Under the pieces are notes generated by a model, which was not told where the DNA came from, made no database searches, and saw only the letters and a program-made list of their open reading frames with translations. A program made the translations under genes and the position numbers. DNA of 64,000 nucleotides from Hoeflea sp. 108 (GTDB taxonomy: Bacteria; Pseudomonadota; Alphaproteobacteria; Rhizobiales; Rhizobiaceae): positions 3,846,839-3,910,838 of the forward strand of contig NZ_KB890024.1 in assembly GCF_000372965.1 (NCBI RefSeq), written 5' to 3'. How positions within the stretch are numbered: position 1 is the first letter of the stretch; every line of letters starts with the position of its first letter. Positions 1 through 10,812 of this stretch are shown here, piece by piece.

Positions 1-3574
<3,574 letters not shown>

Positions 3575-4063
3575 CGTCTCTTCTCCATTCCGGCCCGTTC
3601 CGGGCAGTTCGCTTTGGGACGGCTACGTGCCAGTCCGCTCACCTTCAGATATGCTTCGATATGCATGCGGCGCAGCGCCTTTGGCCGGCACCGAACCGCC
3701 AGTCGGGTCAGGCGTAACGGACAAGCTCCGCCCCGGTCACCGACCCCTGCTCACGGCGGCAGACGGACGCAGCGTCATCATACGCCAAATCCGTTCCGCT
3801 TTGAGCAGATAAATAAGACAGCACTGCTGTCCTAAATTTCGTATGACAGAATTCTTGAATACGCACAAGACCGATTCACGAATTTTCCGCACTCCGAAAG
3901 ACAGAAAATTACAACAAAGGCATGCGCTGCGTAATTTTTGAACAGACGGTCAAATCCGGTTTTCGCCTGCCATAAACGATTTCACCGCCATGCACTTGAT
4001 ACAAAAATGCAAATCCGCTCTAGCTCAGAGCAGTCTCCCACAGCCACGTTACGGACGGAAAAC
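3575..4063. promoter_or_regulatory. Divergent intergenic region between gltB and threonine aldolase, with GACAG repeats
   Basis: This gap of about 490 bases has no convincing gene. It becomes AT-richer from about 3800, as expected for promoters. A perfect 7-bp inverted repeat, GACAGCA-C-TGCTGTC, lies at 3817-3831, and two more GACAG cores follow at about 3845 and 3900. These could be sites for a regulator of gltB, which is read leftwards from 3574. The regulator is not known from the sequence. Confidence 0.4.
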
Positions 4064-5116
4064 ATGATCTTCGCATCAGACAATTGGGCCGGCGCCCATC
4101 CGAAGGTGGCCGCGCGCCTGCAGGCCAGCACAGCGGGCTTCAGCCGCGCCTATGGCGACGGCGATCTCGATCGCGCCGTCTATGAGCGCTTCGGCCAGGT
4201 CTTCGAGCGCGAGGTCGCCGTCTTCTTCGTCGCCACAGGCACGGCCGCCAACTCGCTGTCGCTCGCCGTCTACGGTAAGCCGGGCGGTATCGCCTTCGGC
4301 CATCGCGAGGCTCACATCATCGAGGACGAATGCGGCGCGCCGGAGTTCCTTGGATCAGGCTCGCGCCTTCATGCCGTCGATGGCCCGCTCGGGCGCATCG
4401 ACACCGCCAATCTCGACCGCGCCGTCAGCCGTTTCGCCTGGGAGAACATCCATGGCGGCCGCGCAACCGCGATCTCGATCACCCAGGCGACCGAGGTCGG
4501 CACCGTCTACGGCCTCGACCAGATTTCCGAGGTGTCGGCCGTCGCCAAGCGCCACGGCCTGCCGCTGCACATGGACGGCGCGCGCTTTGCCAATGCACTG
4601 GTGTCGCTCGACGCCACGCCTGCCGAGATGACCTGGAAGCGCGGCGTCGACATCGTCTCCTTCGGCGGCACCAAGAACGGCTGCTGGTGCGCGGAAGCGA
4701 TCGTCATGTTCGACCTCGACCGCGCCAAGGACATGCACTTCCTGCGCAAGCGCTCGGCCCAGCTGTTCTCCAAGGCGCGTTTCATCTCGGCCCAGTTCGA
4801 GGCCTATTTCGAAGACGGGCTGTGGCTGGAGACGGCCCGCCACGCCAATGCCATGTCGGCCAGGCTGGCGGAGACGATCGAAAGCTCGCCCGTCGCCCGC
4901 CTCGGCTGGCAGCCCGAGGCCAACGAGGTCTTCGCCATCATCAACAAGGACGTAGCCAAGAAGGCCCAGGCTGCCGGCGCGGTCTTCTATGAATGGCACG
5001 TGCCGGCGTCGCTTGCCGGCAAGGTCCAGGAAAACGAGGCGCTCTATCGCTTCGTCACGTCCTTTGCCACGTCGGCCGAAGACGTCAGCCGCTTCGGCGA
5101 TCTTCTCCGCTCCTGA
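4064..5116 (+). CDS. Low-specificity L-threonine aldolase (beta-eliminating lyase family)
   Basis: PLP enzyme of fold type I, 350 residues, that cleaves threonine or allo-threonine to glycine and acetaldehyde. The start is placed at MIFASDNWAGAHP because conserved sequence begins there and a purine-rich ribosome site (acggacggaa) lies just upstream. The frame is open further upstream from 3938, but that extension is not protein-like. The PLP lysine is in SFGGTKNG, and the preceding HMDGARFANA motif is typical of the family. It stands alone and ends at a bidirectional terminator shared with hsp20. Confidence 0.9.
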   Translation: MIFASDNWAGAHPKVAARLQASTAGFSRAYGDGDLDRAVYERFGQVFEREVAVFFVATGTAANSLSLAVYGKPGGIAFGHREAHIIEDECGAPEFLGSGSRLHAVDGPLGRIDTANLDRAVSRFAWENIHGGRATAISITQATEVGTVYGLDQISEVSAVAKRHGLPLHMDGARFANALVSLDATPAEMTWKRGVDIVSFGGTKNGCWCAEAIVMFDLDRAKDMHFLRKRSAQLFSKARFISAQFEAYFEDGLWLETARHANAMSARLAETIESSPVARLGWQPEANEVFAIINKDVAKKAQAAGAVFYEWHVPASLAGKVQENEALYRFVTSFATSAEDVSRFGDLLRS

Positions 5117-5123
5117 CAATATG

Positions 5124-5154
5124 AAAAAGGCGGCACCCGAGGGCGCCGCCTTTT
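5124..5154. terminator. Bidirectional Rho-independent terminator
   Basis: A run of five A, then GGCGGC, a 10-base GC-rich spacer, GCCGCC and TTTTCTCCTT. It sits between the convergent threonine aldolase and hsp20 genes and has an A-tract on one side and a T-tract on the other, so it can serve both. Confidence 0.75.
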
Positions 5155-5177
5155 CTCCTTGGGAGGAGCTGTCTGCT

Positions 5178-5645
5178 TTAGTTGACCGTATTGGTCTCGA
5201 TCTGCTTGGCCTTGGCGGCCGCGGCAGTGATCTCGATCTTGCGGGGCTTGTGCTCTTCGGGAATGTTGCGCTTCAGGTCGATGTGCAACAGGCCGTTCTT
5301 GAGATTGGCGCCTACGACCTCGACATGGTCGGCAAGCTGGAAGCGGCGCTCGAAGGCACGCGAGGCGATGCCGCGATAAAGCAGCTCCGAGCCTTCGCCG
5401 GCACCTTCAGTGCCACGCTCGCCCTTGACCGTCAGCACGTTGCGATGGGCTTCGATCGAAATGTCGGTTTCCGAGAAGCCGGCAACCGCCATGCTGATGC
5501 GGTAGGCATCCTCGCCGGTGCGCTCGATGTTGTAGGGTGGATAGCTGGTGCCGCCTTCGGGCTGGCTGAGGCCGTCGAGCATGCCGAACAGGCGATCGAA
5601 ACCAACGGTTGAGCGATAGAGCGGGGAAAAATCGACTTGACGCAT
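5178..5645 (-). CDS. Small heat-shock protein, Hsp20/IbpA class
   Basis: Holdase chaperone of 155 residues. It starts MRQVDFSPLYRSTVGFDRLF, the usual N-terminus of rhizobial class A Hsp20 proteins. The alpha-crystallin domain runs from about residue 35 to 130, with the conserved LKNGLLHIDL motif near its end and a C-terminal IEI (IxI) anchor that docks between dimers. The frame is open upstream, but the start at 5645 is set by GGAG seven bases before ATG and by homology. Regulation is visible: a sigma-32 type promoter and a ROSE-like thermosensor hairpin precede it. Confidence 0.95.
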   Translation of the reverse strand: MRQVDFSPLYRSTVGFDRLFGMLDGLSQPEGGTSYPPYNIERTGEDAYRISMAVAGFSETDISIEAHRNVLTVKGERGTEGAGEGSELLYRGIASRAFERRFQLADHVEVVGANLKNGLLHIDLKRNIPEEHKPRKIEITAAAAKAKQIETNTVN

Positions 5646-5742
5646 GGTGTTCTCCAGTGAGCAACAAAGTTTGCGTATGACCCGTGCCGGCACCCTTTCT
5701 GGCGTCCCGGCGGTGGTCAGCGGCCCCGTATTGGGCGCCGCA
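5646..5742 (-). promoter_or_regulatory. ROSE-like RNA thermometer in the hsp20 5' UTR
   Basis: The predicted leader is about 97 nt. Its last hairpin, GTTGCTCACTGGAGAAC (5665-5649), places the ROSE signature UUGCU opposite the Shine-Dalgarno GGAG, with G-C and A-U pairs at the base and a G-G opposition in the stem, as described for ROSE elements of rhizobial heat-shock genes. GC-rich segments upstream, including GTGCCGGCAC, could form the earlier stems. The match was made by eye; a covariance search with the Rfam ROSE models would be decisive. Confidence 0.75.
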
Positions 5743-5748
5743 GGAGAC

Positions 5749-5777
5749 ATTTGGGGGTGCCCCAAAGCCATTTCAAG
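5749..5777 (-). promoter_or_regulatory. RpoH (sigma-32) heat-shock promoter for hsp20
   Basis: On the minus strand, CTTGAAA (5777-5771), a 14-base spacer and CCCCAAAT (5756-5749) closely fit the sigma-32 consensus CTTGAAA / CCCCAT-T. Transcription would start near 5742, giving the leader that carries the thermosensor. Confidence 0.75.
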
Positions 5778-5952
5778 ACGTTGCGACCAGAGGTTTTCCG
5801 GCGGCCATTTATGAACCGAAAATGAACCGCCCCTTCGGCATCCGTTCAGGCCGGGCGGCTTAGAGTGCACCCAAGTTCAGACAAGGGCGGCGCCGAGAGC
5901 CCCGCCCATAAGGCCGAACCGGGTTGTAACGTCCCTTCCTCCCGGATCGACA

Positions 5953-5988
5953 GAGGCCGGAGGCAAACCGCAAGTTGCCTCCGGCCTC
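5953..5988. terminator. Strong hairpin upstream of the alpha/beta hydrolase gene
   Basis: A perfect 14-bp inverted repeat, GAGGCCGGAGGCAA / TTGCCTCCGGCCTC, with an 8-base loop. It lacks a clear T-tract on either side. It may end an untranslated transcript or be a structural palindrome. The surrounding 5865-6149 contains no convincing gene. Confidence 0.4.
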
Positions 5989-6149
5989 ATAGTTTGCGGC
6001 CACCGTCACAGCGCCGCGCATCCTTTCGGACGCTCCCACACTGTGAACTGGATGCCCGCCCGCGTCGGAATTCCTTTGATTTTCGCAGCCACCCTTTCTA
6101 TCACCCTCAGTTGTAGCCTGATCCCCGGCAGCGAGTTCCGAAGCGCCTG

Positions 6150-7121
6150 ATGACGGACCTGTTCCACGAAATCCCCGGCAATCCGGTTCCCGAACGCGCC
6201 AAGACCGGCGACTTCACCGCCCATGACGGCAAGCGCCTGCGCTACGCCCTGTTCCCGGCGACCAACCAGCCCTTCAAGGGCACGGTGATCCTGCTCAACG
6301 GCCGCAACGAGTGCATCGAGAAATATTTCGAGACTGTCCGCGATCTCACGGTGCGCGGGCATGCCGTGGCGACGTTCGACTGGCGCGGCCAGGGTGCTTC
6401 CGAGCGGCTGCTGCGCGATGGCCATCGTGGCTACGTCAAGAGTTTCGACCACTACGTCCGCGACCTCGAGGCCTTCTTCGAGCAAATCGTCCTGCCCGAC
6501 TGCCGCGGCCCGTTTTTCGTGCTCGCCCATTCGAGCGGCGCATTGATCGCCCTGCTTGCGGCACCCGTCATGGCCAACCGCGTCCAGCGTATGGTGCTCG
6601 TCGCCCCGTTCATGTCGGTGGTTGGCGCGCCCCTGTCGATGAAAGCCATCAAGCGCATCACGACCTTGCTCTGCTGGCTGGGCCTGGGACGCCTCTACGC
6701 CGCCTGGGGGCCAAGGCCGCGCGAGGGCACGCCCTTTGCGATCAACAAGCTGACCAGCGACGAGCGCCGCTACCGCCGCAACATCCTGCTCTATGAGACC
6801 TATCCGACGCTTTCAGTCGGCGGCCCCACGGTCGCCTGGCTGCGCGCTGCGGCCAAAGCGTCGGAAACGGTGCGCGATCCAGCCTTCATCGCAGCCCTCA
6901 AGGTGCCGATGCTGATCGTCACTGCCGGGGCCGACGAGGTGGTGGCGACAAGGGATATCGAGGCTTATGCCCGCAACACGCGGGCCGCGTCGCTGCTCAC
7001 CATCGACGGCTCCCGCCACGAGATACTGCAGGAAGCCGACATCTATCGCGAGCAGCTGATCGCCGCCTTCGAGGCCTTCATCCCTGGAACGCCGGCACTG
7101 GTAGACGACGACAACGACTGA
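6150..7121 (+). CDS. Alpha/beta hydrolase, lysophospholipase / monoacylglycerol lipase-like
   Basis: 323 residues with the serine hydrolase fold. The nucleophile elbow is LAHSSG (Ser128), the likely acid is in TAGADEVV and the catalytic histidine in DGSRHEIL near residue 285. The DWRGQGASER stretch after the second strand is typical of PldB/lysophospholipase L2 relatives. No signal peptide is seen, so it is probably cytosolic. It is monocistronic and convergent with hisN. The exact ester substrate cannot be read from the sequence. Confidence 0.85.
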   Translation: MTDLFHEIPGNPVPERAKTGDFTAHDGKRLRYALFPATNQPFKGTVILLNGRNECIEKYFETVRDLTVRGHAVATFDWRGQGASERLLRDGHRGYVKSFDHYVRDLEAFFEQIVLPDCRGPFFVLAHSSGALIALLAAPVMANRVQRMVLVAPFMSVVGAPLSMKAIKRITTLLCWLGLGRLYAAWGPRPREGTPFAINKLTSDERRYRRNILLYETYPTLSVGGPTVAWLRAAAKASETVRDPAFIAALKVPMLIVTAGADEVVATRDIEAYARNTRAASLLTIDGSRHEILQEADIYREQLIAAFEAFIPGTPALVDDDND

Positions 7122-7157
7122 AAGCCCGCAGCCGGCCGCACCCCGGCCGCAGCCGGC

Positions 7158-7931
7158 TCAGCCTGCCAGCACCGCCATCGCCGCCTTGTGCAACTCAGGC
7201 GTCGCCGCCGCGATGATGTCGCCGCCATTCTCCGCTGGCCCGCCGTCGAAGGTGGTGACGATGCCGCCGGCCTGCTCGATGATCGGGATCAGGGCCACGA
7301 TGTCATAAGGCTTGAGGCCCGGATCGACGACGATGTCGACCTGCCCGGCGGCCACCATGGCGAAGGCGTAGCAATCGGTGCCGTAGCGCGCCAACCGCAC
7401 TTTGCTCTCGAGCACGTCGTAACGCTTGCGCATCTCGCCCTTGAACAGCGACGGCGTGGTGGTGAACATCGTTGCGTCCGCAAGCGACGTCGTCTTGCGC
7501 ACCGAAAGCGCGCGCGGCCCGCCCGGCCCCTCATAATGCGATCCCTTGCCGTCGGCATAAAACAGCTCACCGGTGAAGGGCTGGGACATGATACCTGCAA
7601 CCGCATCGCCGTCCACCGTCAGCCCCACCAGCGTGCCCCAGACAGGCAGGCCGGAAATGAAGGCACGGGTGCCGTCGATCGGGTCGATCACCCAGACATG
7701 GCTGTTGCCGGTGTTTTCGCTGCCATGCTCCTCACCGAGGATGCCATGATCGGGGAATTCAGCGTTGATCAGCGCACGGATGGCGCGTTCTGCCTCCTGG
7801 TCGGCCTCGGTGACCGGATCGAAACCGCTGGCGAGCTTGTTTTCCACCGCCGACAGGCGGCGAAAGCGCGGCAGCGTCTCGGCTGCTGCGGCACGTGCGA
7901 TCCGTCGCATGAACTCGGCTTCGACCATCAT
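7158..7931 (-). CDS. hisN: Histidinol-phosphatase, inositol monophosphatase family
   Basis: 257 residues. Mg-dependent phosphatase with the IMPase signatures GEEHG (about residue 69), WVIDPIDGTRAFISG (about residue 80) and KPYDIVALIPIIEQAGG near the C-terminus. The aromatic-rich RAFISGLPVWGTLVGL segment matches the HisN-type histidinol-phosphate phosphatases of alphaproteobacteria better than SuhB, but a general inositol phosphatase cannot be excluded. The MmgR-like sRNA starts about 140 bases upstream on the opposite strand, a recurrent arrangement for this gene family. Confidence 0.85.
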   Translation of the reverse strand: MMVEAEFMRRIARAAAAETLPRFRRLSAVENKLASGFDPVTEADQEAERAIRALINAEFPDHGILGEEHGSENTGNSHVWVIDPIDGTRAFISGLPVWGTLVGLTVDGDAVAGIMSQPFTGELFYADGKGSHYEGPGGPRALSVRKTTSLADATMFTTTPSLFKGEMRKRYDVLESKVRLARYGTDCYAFAMVAAGQVDIVVDPGLKPYDIVALIPIIEQAGGIVTTFDGGPAENGGDIIAAATPELHKAAMAVLAG

Positions 7932-8035
7932 TCACCCCCAATGCCTGACGCATGTCTTGCTGTTGCGTGGATGACACGCCCAGCACCGCGTCGGCAATAG
8001 CCACATCACCATGAATTAAAAAAGCCCGAAGCGCC

Positions 8036-8063
8036 TTGACTTTTGTGCACCGCACAATAATCT
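8036..8063 (+). promoter_or_regulatory. Sigma-70 type promoter of the MmgR-like sRNA
   Basis: TTGACT (8036-8041), a 16-base spacer, then TAATCT (8058-8063). Placement predicts a start near 8069-8071, at the base of the first sRNA hairpin. Confidence 0.65.
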
Positions 8064-8069
8064 CGAAGT

Positions 8070-8151
8070 CGGACAGGATTTGTCCTGTCCATGCCCTCCT
8101 TGGGCGTTTCCTCCCTAGACTTCGACCGCTCTCCGGAGCGGTCTTTTTTTT
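8070..8151 (+). ncRNA. mmgR: MmgR (alpha-r8 / suhB-motif) trans-acting small RNA
   Basis: An RNA of about 80 nt with three stem-loops. Stem 1 is GGACAGGA-TTTG-TCCTGTCC (8071-8090). Stem 2 is GCCC-TCCTT-GGGC (8093-8105), followed by the unpaired GTTTCCTCCCTAGACTTC. The terminator GACCGCTC-TCCG-GAGCGGTC plus eight T ends it at 8151. The CCTCC tracts can pair with ribosome-binding sites. From memory this architecture and its place beside an inositol monophosphatase gene match the Rfam suhB family, whose transcribed form in Sinorhizobium is MmgR, an Hfq-associated RNA linked to nitrogen and polyhydroxybutyrate control. The match was made by eye. Confidence 0.8.
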
Positions 8152-8185
8152 AGCGGGTTCAGCGGCTTACCTATTCCGCTGCAGC

Positions 8186-9076
8186 CTATTCGGCAGCCAA
8201 TGGCAGGTCGAGGAAATGATGGTCCGGCAAGGCCATCAGATCGGCGGAAAACCGCGCCAGATCGTTTGCCAGCGCATCGAACCCCTGGGATTTCTGCAGC
8301 GTGCGCTCATCCATGTAGAGGCCGCGATTGATCTCGATCTGCAGCGCATGCAGGTTGCGCGCCGGCCGCCCGTAATGCTCGGTGATGAAGCCCCCGGCAT
8401 AGGGCCTGTTGTGCGCCACGGAATAACCCATCGCTGCAAGCAGGCTGATCGCGCATTGCGAAAGGGCCGATGTGGCCGAGGTGCCGAAGCGGTCGCCGAC
8501 GATGAAGTCGGGCCGCATGCCGCTTTCGCCGATGCGGATCGAAGCCGGCATCGAGTGACAATCGACCAGGACGGCATAGCCGAAGCGCGCATGGGTGCGC
8601 GTCACAAGCCGCTTCAGCGCCTCGTGATAGGGTTTGTAGACGCATTCGATGCGCCCCACCGCCTCCGACAGCGGCAACCGGCCAGAATAGATGTCGAGCC
8701 CCTCGCCCACCAGCTTTGGCACCGTGCCGAGCCCCCCGGCGACACGCGCCGAGCGGATGTTGGCGAATGGCGGCACCGGCTCGGCGAACATTCGGGGGTC
8801 GAGTTCCCACGGCTCGCGGTTCACGTCGAGATAGGCACGGGGGAAATGCGCCGTCAGCATCGGCGCGCCGAGAGTTACGGCAGCACCGAACAGCTCGTCG
8901 ACATAACAATCCTCGGACCGCCGGATCGCCATGGAATCGAGCTTGGACATGGCAAGGAAGCGTTCGGGATAGCAGCGGCCGCTATGCGGCGAATTGAACA
9001 CGAATGGCACACGCTGCTCGGCGCTCGTCCGGACCTCGAACGGGGGCAGCACCGAGAAATCTTCGGCTGGGGTCAT
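8186..9076 (-). CDS. N-formylglutamate amidohydrolase family protein
   Basis: Metal-dependent amidohydrolase-like protein of about 296 residues. Family motifs seen are VPFVFNSPHSGRCYP near the N-terminus, AYLDVNREPWELDP, LVDCHSMP and ITEHYGRP. The start is placed at MTPAEDFSV (9076) since conserved sequence begins soon after; an in-frame ATG at 9163 would add 29 poorly conserved residues. In histidine degradation this family releases glutamate from N-formylglutamate, but no hut genes are here. The neighbour on the other strand is cpdR. A second family member lies at 57728-58549. Confidence 0.88.
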   Translation of the reverse strand: MTPAEDFSVLPPFEVRTSAEQRVPFVFNSPHSGRCYPERFLAMSKLDSMAIRRSEDCYVDELFGAAVTLGAPMLTAHFPRAYLDVNREPWELDPRMFAEPVPPFANIRSARVAGGLGTVPKLVGEGLDIYSGRLPLSEAVGRIECVYKPYHEALKRLVTRTHARFGYAVLVDCHSMPASIRIGESGMRPDFIVGDRFGTSATSALSQCAISLLAAMGYSVAHNRPYAGGFITEHYGRPARNLHALQIEINRGLYMDERTLQKSQGFDALANDLARFSADLMALPDHHFLDLPLAAE

Positions 9077-9304
9077 CTTGCCTGAACGACCTGCGGGCGA
9101 CGCTTGTTCATTGAATGAAATTGCCACCTGCGTGAGTTCGTGTCCAGCGTTGCGCGGCGGCATCGCAAAGCCCGGCCCGTGCCGCGGTGTCAGCCATTGC
9201 GGGCGGCATTCACTTGATGTTTACCGTCCCGGACTCATATAGAAGATGGTTAACGAAGCCCCTGCTGGGGGGCGGCTTCGACCGCTGATTCGGACGGGAT
9301 ACTG

Positions 9305-9667
9305 ATGGCACGCATTCTTCTGGCAGAAGACGACGACGACATGCGTCGCTTCCTGGTCAAGGCGCTGGAACGCGCCGGCTACCAGGTGAGCGATTTCGAC
9401 AATGGCGCAAGCGCTTACGAGCGGCTGCGCGAGGAACCCTTTTCGCTGCTCCTGACCGACATCGTCATGCCGGAAATGGACGGCATCGAGCTGGCGCGCC
9501 GCGCCACCGAGATCGATCCAGATCTCAAGGTGATGTTCATCACCGGCTTTGCCGCAGTGGCGCTCAATCCCGATTCGAAGGCACCGCGCGACGCCAAGGT
9601 GCTGTCGAAGCCGTTCCACCTGCGCGATCTCGTCAACGAGGTCGAAAAGATGCTGCACGCCGCCTGA
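9305..9667 (+). CDS. cpdR: Cell-cycle response regulator CpdR
   Basis: Single-domain receiver of 120 residues with no output domain. The acidic pocket is EDDDD (8-12), the phosphoacceptor Asp52 lies in LLTDIVMPEMDG, with Thr80 and Lys102 (LSKPF) completing the active site. In Caulobacter and Sinorhizobium, unphosphorylated CpdR acts as an adaptor directing ClpXP to cell-cycle substrates, and CckA-ChpT phosphorylation turns it off. The sequence is nearly the family consensus and ends in Ala-Ala, a common ClpXP recognition feature. It is monocistronic. Confidence 0.96.
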   Translation: MARILLAEDDDDMRRFLVKALERAGYQVSDFDNGASAYERLREEPFSLLLTDIVMPEMDGIELARRATEIDPDLKVMFITGFAAVALNPDSKAPRDAKVLSKPFHLRDLVNEVEKMLHAA

Positions 9668-9830
9668 GGCTGCACTCGAGAAAAGAGATTCGCTCCCTGC
9701 GCGGGGCGATTCTTGCTTTGCCGGCGCCGTATCGCCCTTTCGCACCCTGTGCCGCGTGCGGCGCAGCGCCATCTTCCCCAGCGTCTACCGGGGTTTTGAA
9801 CAAAGGCGCAAATTTCCGTCAAACACGCTA

Positions 9831-9859
9831 TTGACGCGCCGGATCAAAAATGGTGTATC
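9831..9859 (+). promoter_or_regulatory. Promoter of tRNA-Val
   Basis: TTGACG (9831-9836), a 17-base spacer, then TGTATC (9854-9859). The predicted start is about 6-8 bases before the mature tRNA. Confidence 0.5.
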
Positions 9860-9872
9860 CGCCCCATCGGAT

Positions 9873-9947
9873 GGGCGTGTAGCTCAGCGGGAGAGCACTG
9901 CATTGACATTGCAGGGGTCACAGGTTCAATCCCTGTCACGCCCACCA
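9873..9947 (+). tRNA. tRNA-Val (GAC)
   Basis: A complete 75-base cloverleaf with encoded CCA. The acceptor stem is GGGCGTG / CACGCCC, the D-arm contains AGCTCAGCGGGAGAGC, the anticodon stem-loop is CTGCA-TTGACAT-TGCAG with anticodon GAC, and the T-arm contains GGTTCAATCC. No duplicated 3' end was seen nearby, so it does not look like a used integration site. Confidence 0.97.
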
Positions 9948-10188
9948 TCCAAATCAAGCACTTAGATGCAAAGATGCCAAGCGCCCGGCAGGTTCGACAA
10001 ACCTCCGCAGGCGCTTTTGTCATGTCCGCAATTGAATCGGACCGTGCTCCTGCGGCTGCGTTTCCCAGTGCCCGCTGATGCAGCGATCTCGCCTGACGGT
10101 GGGGTCGCAAGCCTGCGGATGACGCCGTCATACCACTGACACGTGCACGCAAGACAACCGCGCCGCACGGCAAGCGGAAGGCAACACA

Positions 10189-10764
10189 ATGGCAGAGATC
10201 ATTTTCCTGCACGGCGCATCGAGCAGCGGAAAATCCACCATCGCGCGGGCTTTGCAGGCCCGCATCGAAAAGCCGTTCTGGCATATCTCGATCGATCATC
10301 TGCGCGACTCAGGCGTTCTTCCGCTGGGCCGTTTCCGCAATGGGGACTTCGTCTGGGCCGATGCCAGAAAGGCGTTCTTCGACGGGTTCCACGCGTCGCT
10401 TGCCGCTTATGCCGACGCCGGCAACAACCTGATCCTCGAGCACATTCTGGATACGGAGGGGTGGCTCGAAGTGCTTTCCAGCTCCTTAGAGCGCCACGAC
10501 GTGTTCTTCGTCGCCGTGCATTGCCCGCTCGACCTGCTGATCGAGCGCGAAGCGGCACGCGGCGACCGGCCGCTCGGCAGCGCCAGACGCGACCACGAAA
10601 CGATCCATGCCGGCAAGACTTATGACCTGGAACTGAACACGACTGACGGCACGGATGCCAATGTCGAGACGGTGCTCAAGGCCTGGCGCGAGACACGCCG
10701 CTCGTCGAGCTTCAGCCGTCACAGGGGCCGGGCCGGGCTTGAGCTTACCGCTCGGCCAAGCTGA
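10189..10764 (+). CDS. Chloramphenicol phosphotransferase-like P-loop kinase
   Basis: 191 residues. The Walker A loop is GASSSGKST (9-17). The following ISIDHLRDSG, the central LILEHIL and the FVAVHCPLDLLIEREAARGDR segments match the CPT family (zeta-toxin/adenylylsulfate kinase fold). The family is named for Streptomyces enzymes that O-phosphorylate chloramphenicol, but most proteobacterial members have no proven substrate and resistance should not be assumed. No antitoxin-like gene is adjacent. A hairpin with a T-rich tail follows. Confidence 0.8.
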   Translation: MAEIIFLHGASSSGKSTIARALQARIEKPFWHISIDHLRDSGVLPLGRFRNGDFVWADARKAFFDGFHASLAAYADAGNNLILEHILDTEGWLEVLSSSLERHDVFFVAVHCPLDLLIEREAARGDRPLGSARRDHETIHAGKTYDLELNTTDGTDANVETVLKAWRETRRSSSFSRHRGRAGLELTARPS

Positions 10765-10765
10765 C

Positions 10766-10803
10766 ACCGGCGACAGGAATTACCTGCCGGTACCAGCTTT
10801 TTC
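10766..10803 (+). terminator. Probable terminator after the phosphotransferase gene
   Basis: ACCGGC (10766-10771) pairs with GCCGGT (10786-10791) around an inner AGG / CCT pairing, followed by a T-rich run ending TTTTTCC. It lies between convergent genes. Confidence 0.5.
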
Positions 10804-10812
10804 CAGTGCATC

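Noticed and set aside
5865..6116. A small open frame before the alpha/beta hydrolase gene
   Set aside because: No ribosome site, atypical composition, and it runs through the 14-bp inverted repeat at 5953-5988.
9873..9947. tRNA-Val as an attachment site for an integrated element
   Set aside because: No integrase gene and no second copy of the tRNA 3' end was seen; flanking genes are ordinary.
10189..10764. Chloramphenicol resistance gene or zeta toxin
   Set aside because: The fold matches the CPT family, but there is no antitoxin partner or resistance context, so only the family name is supported.
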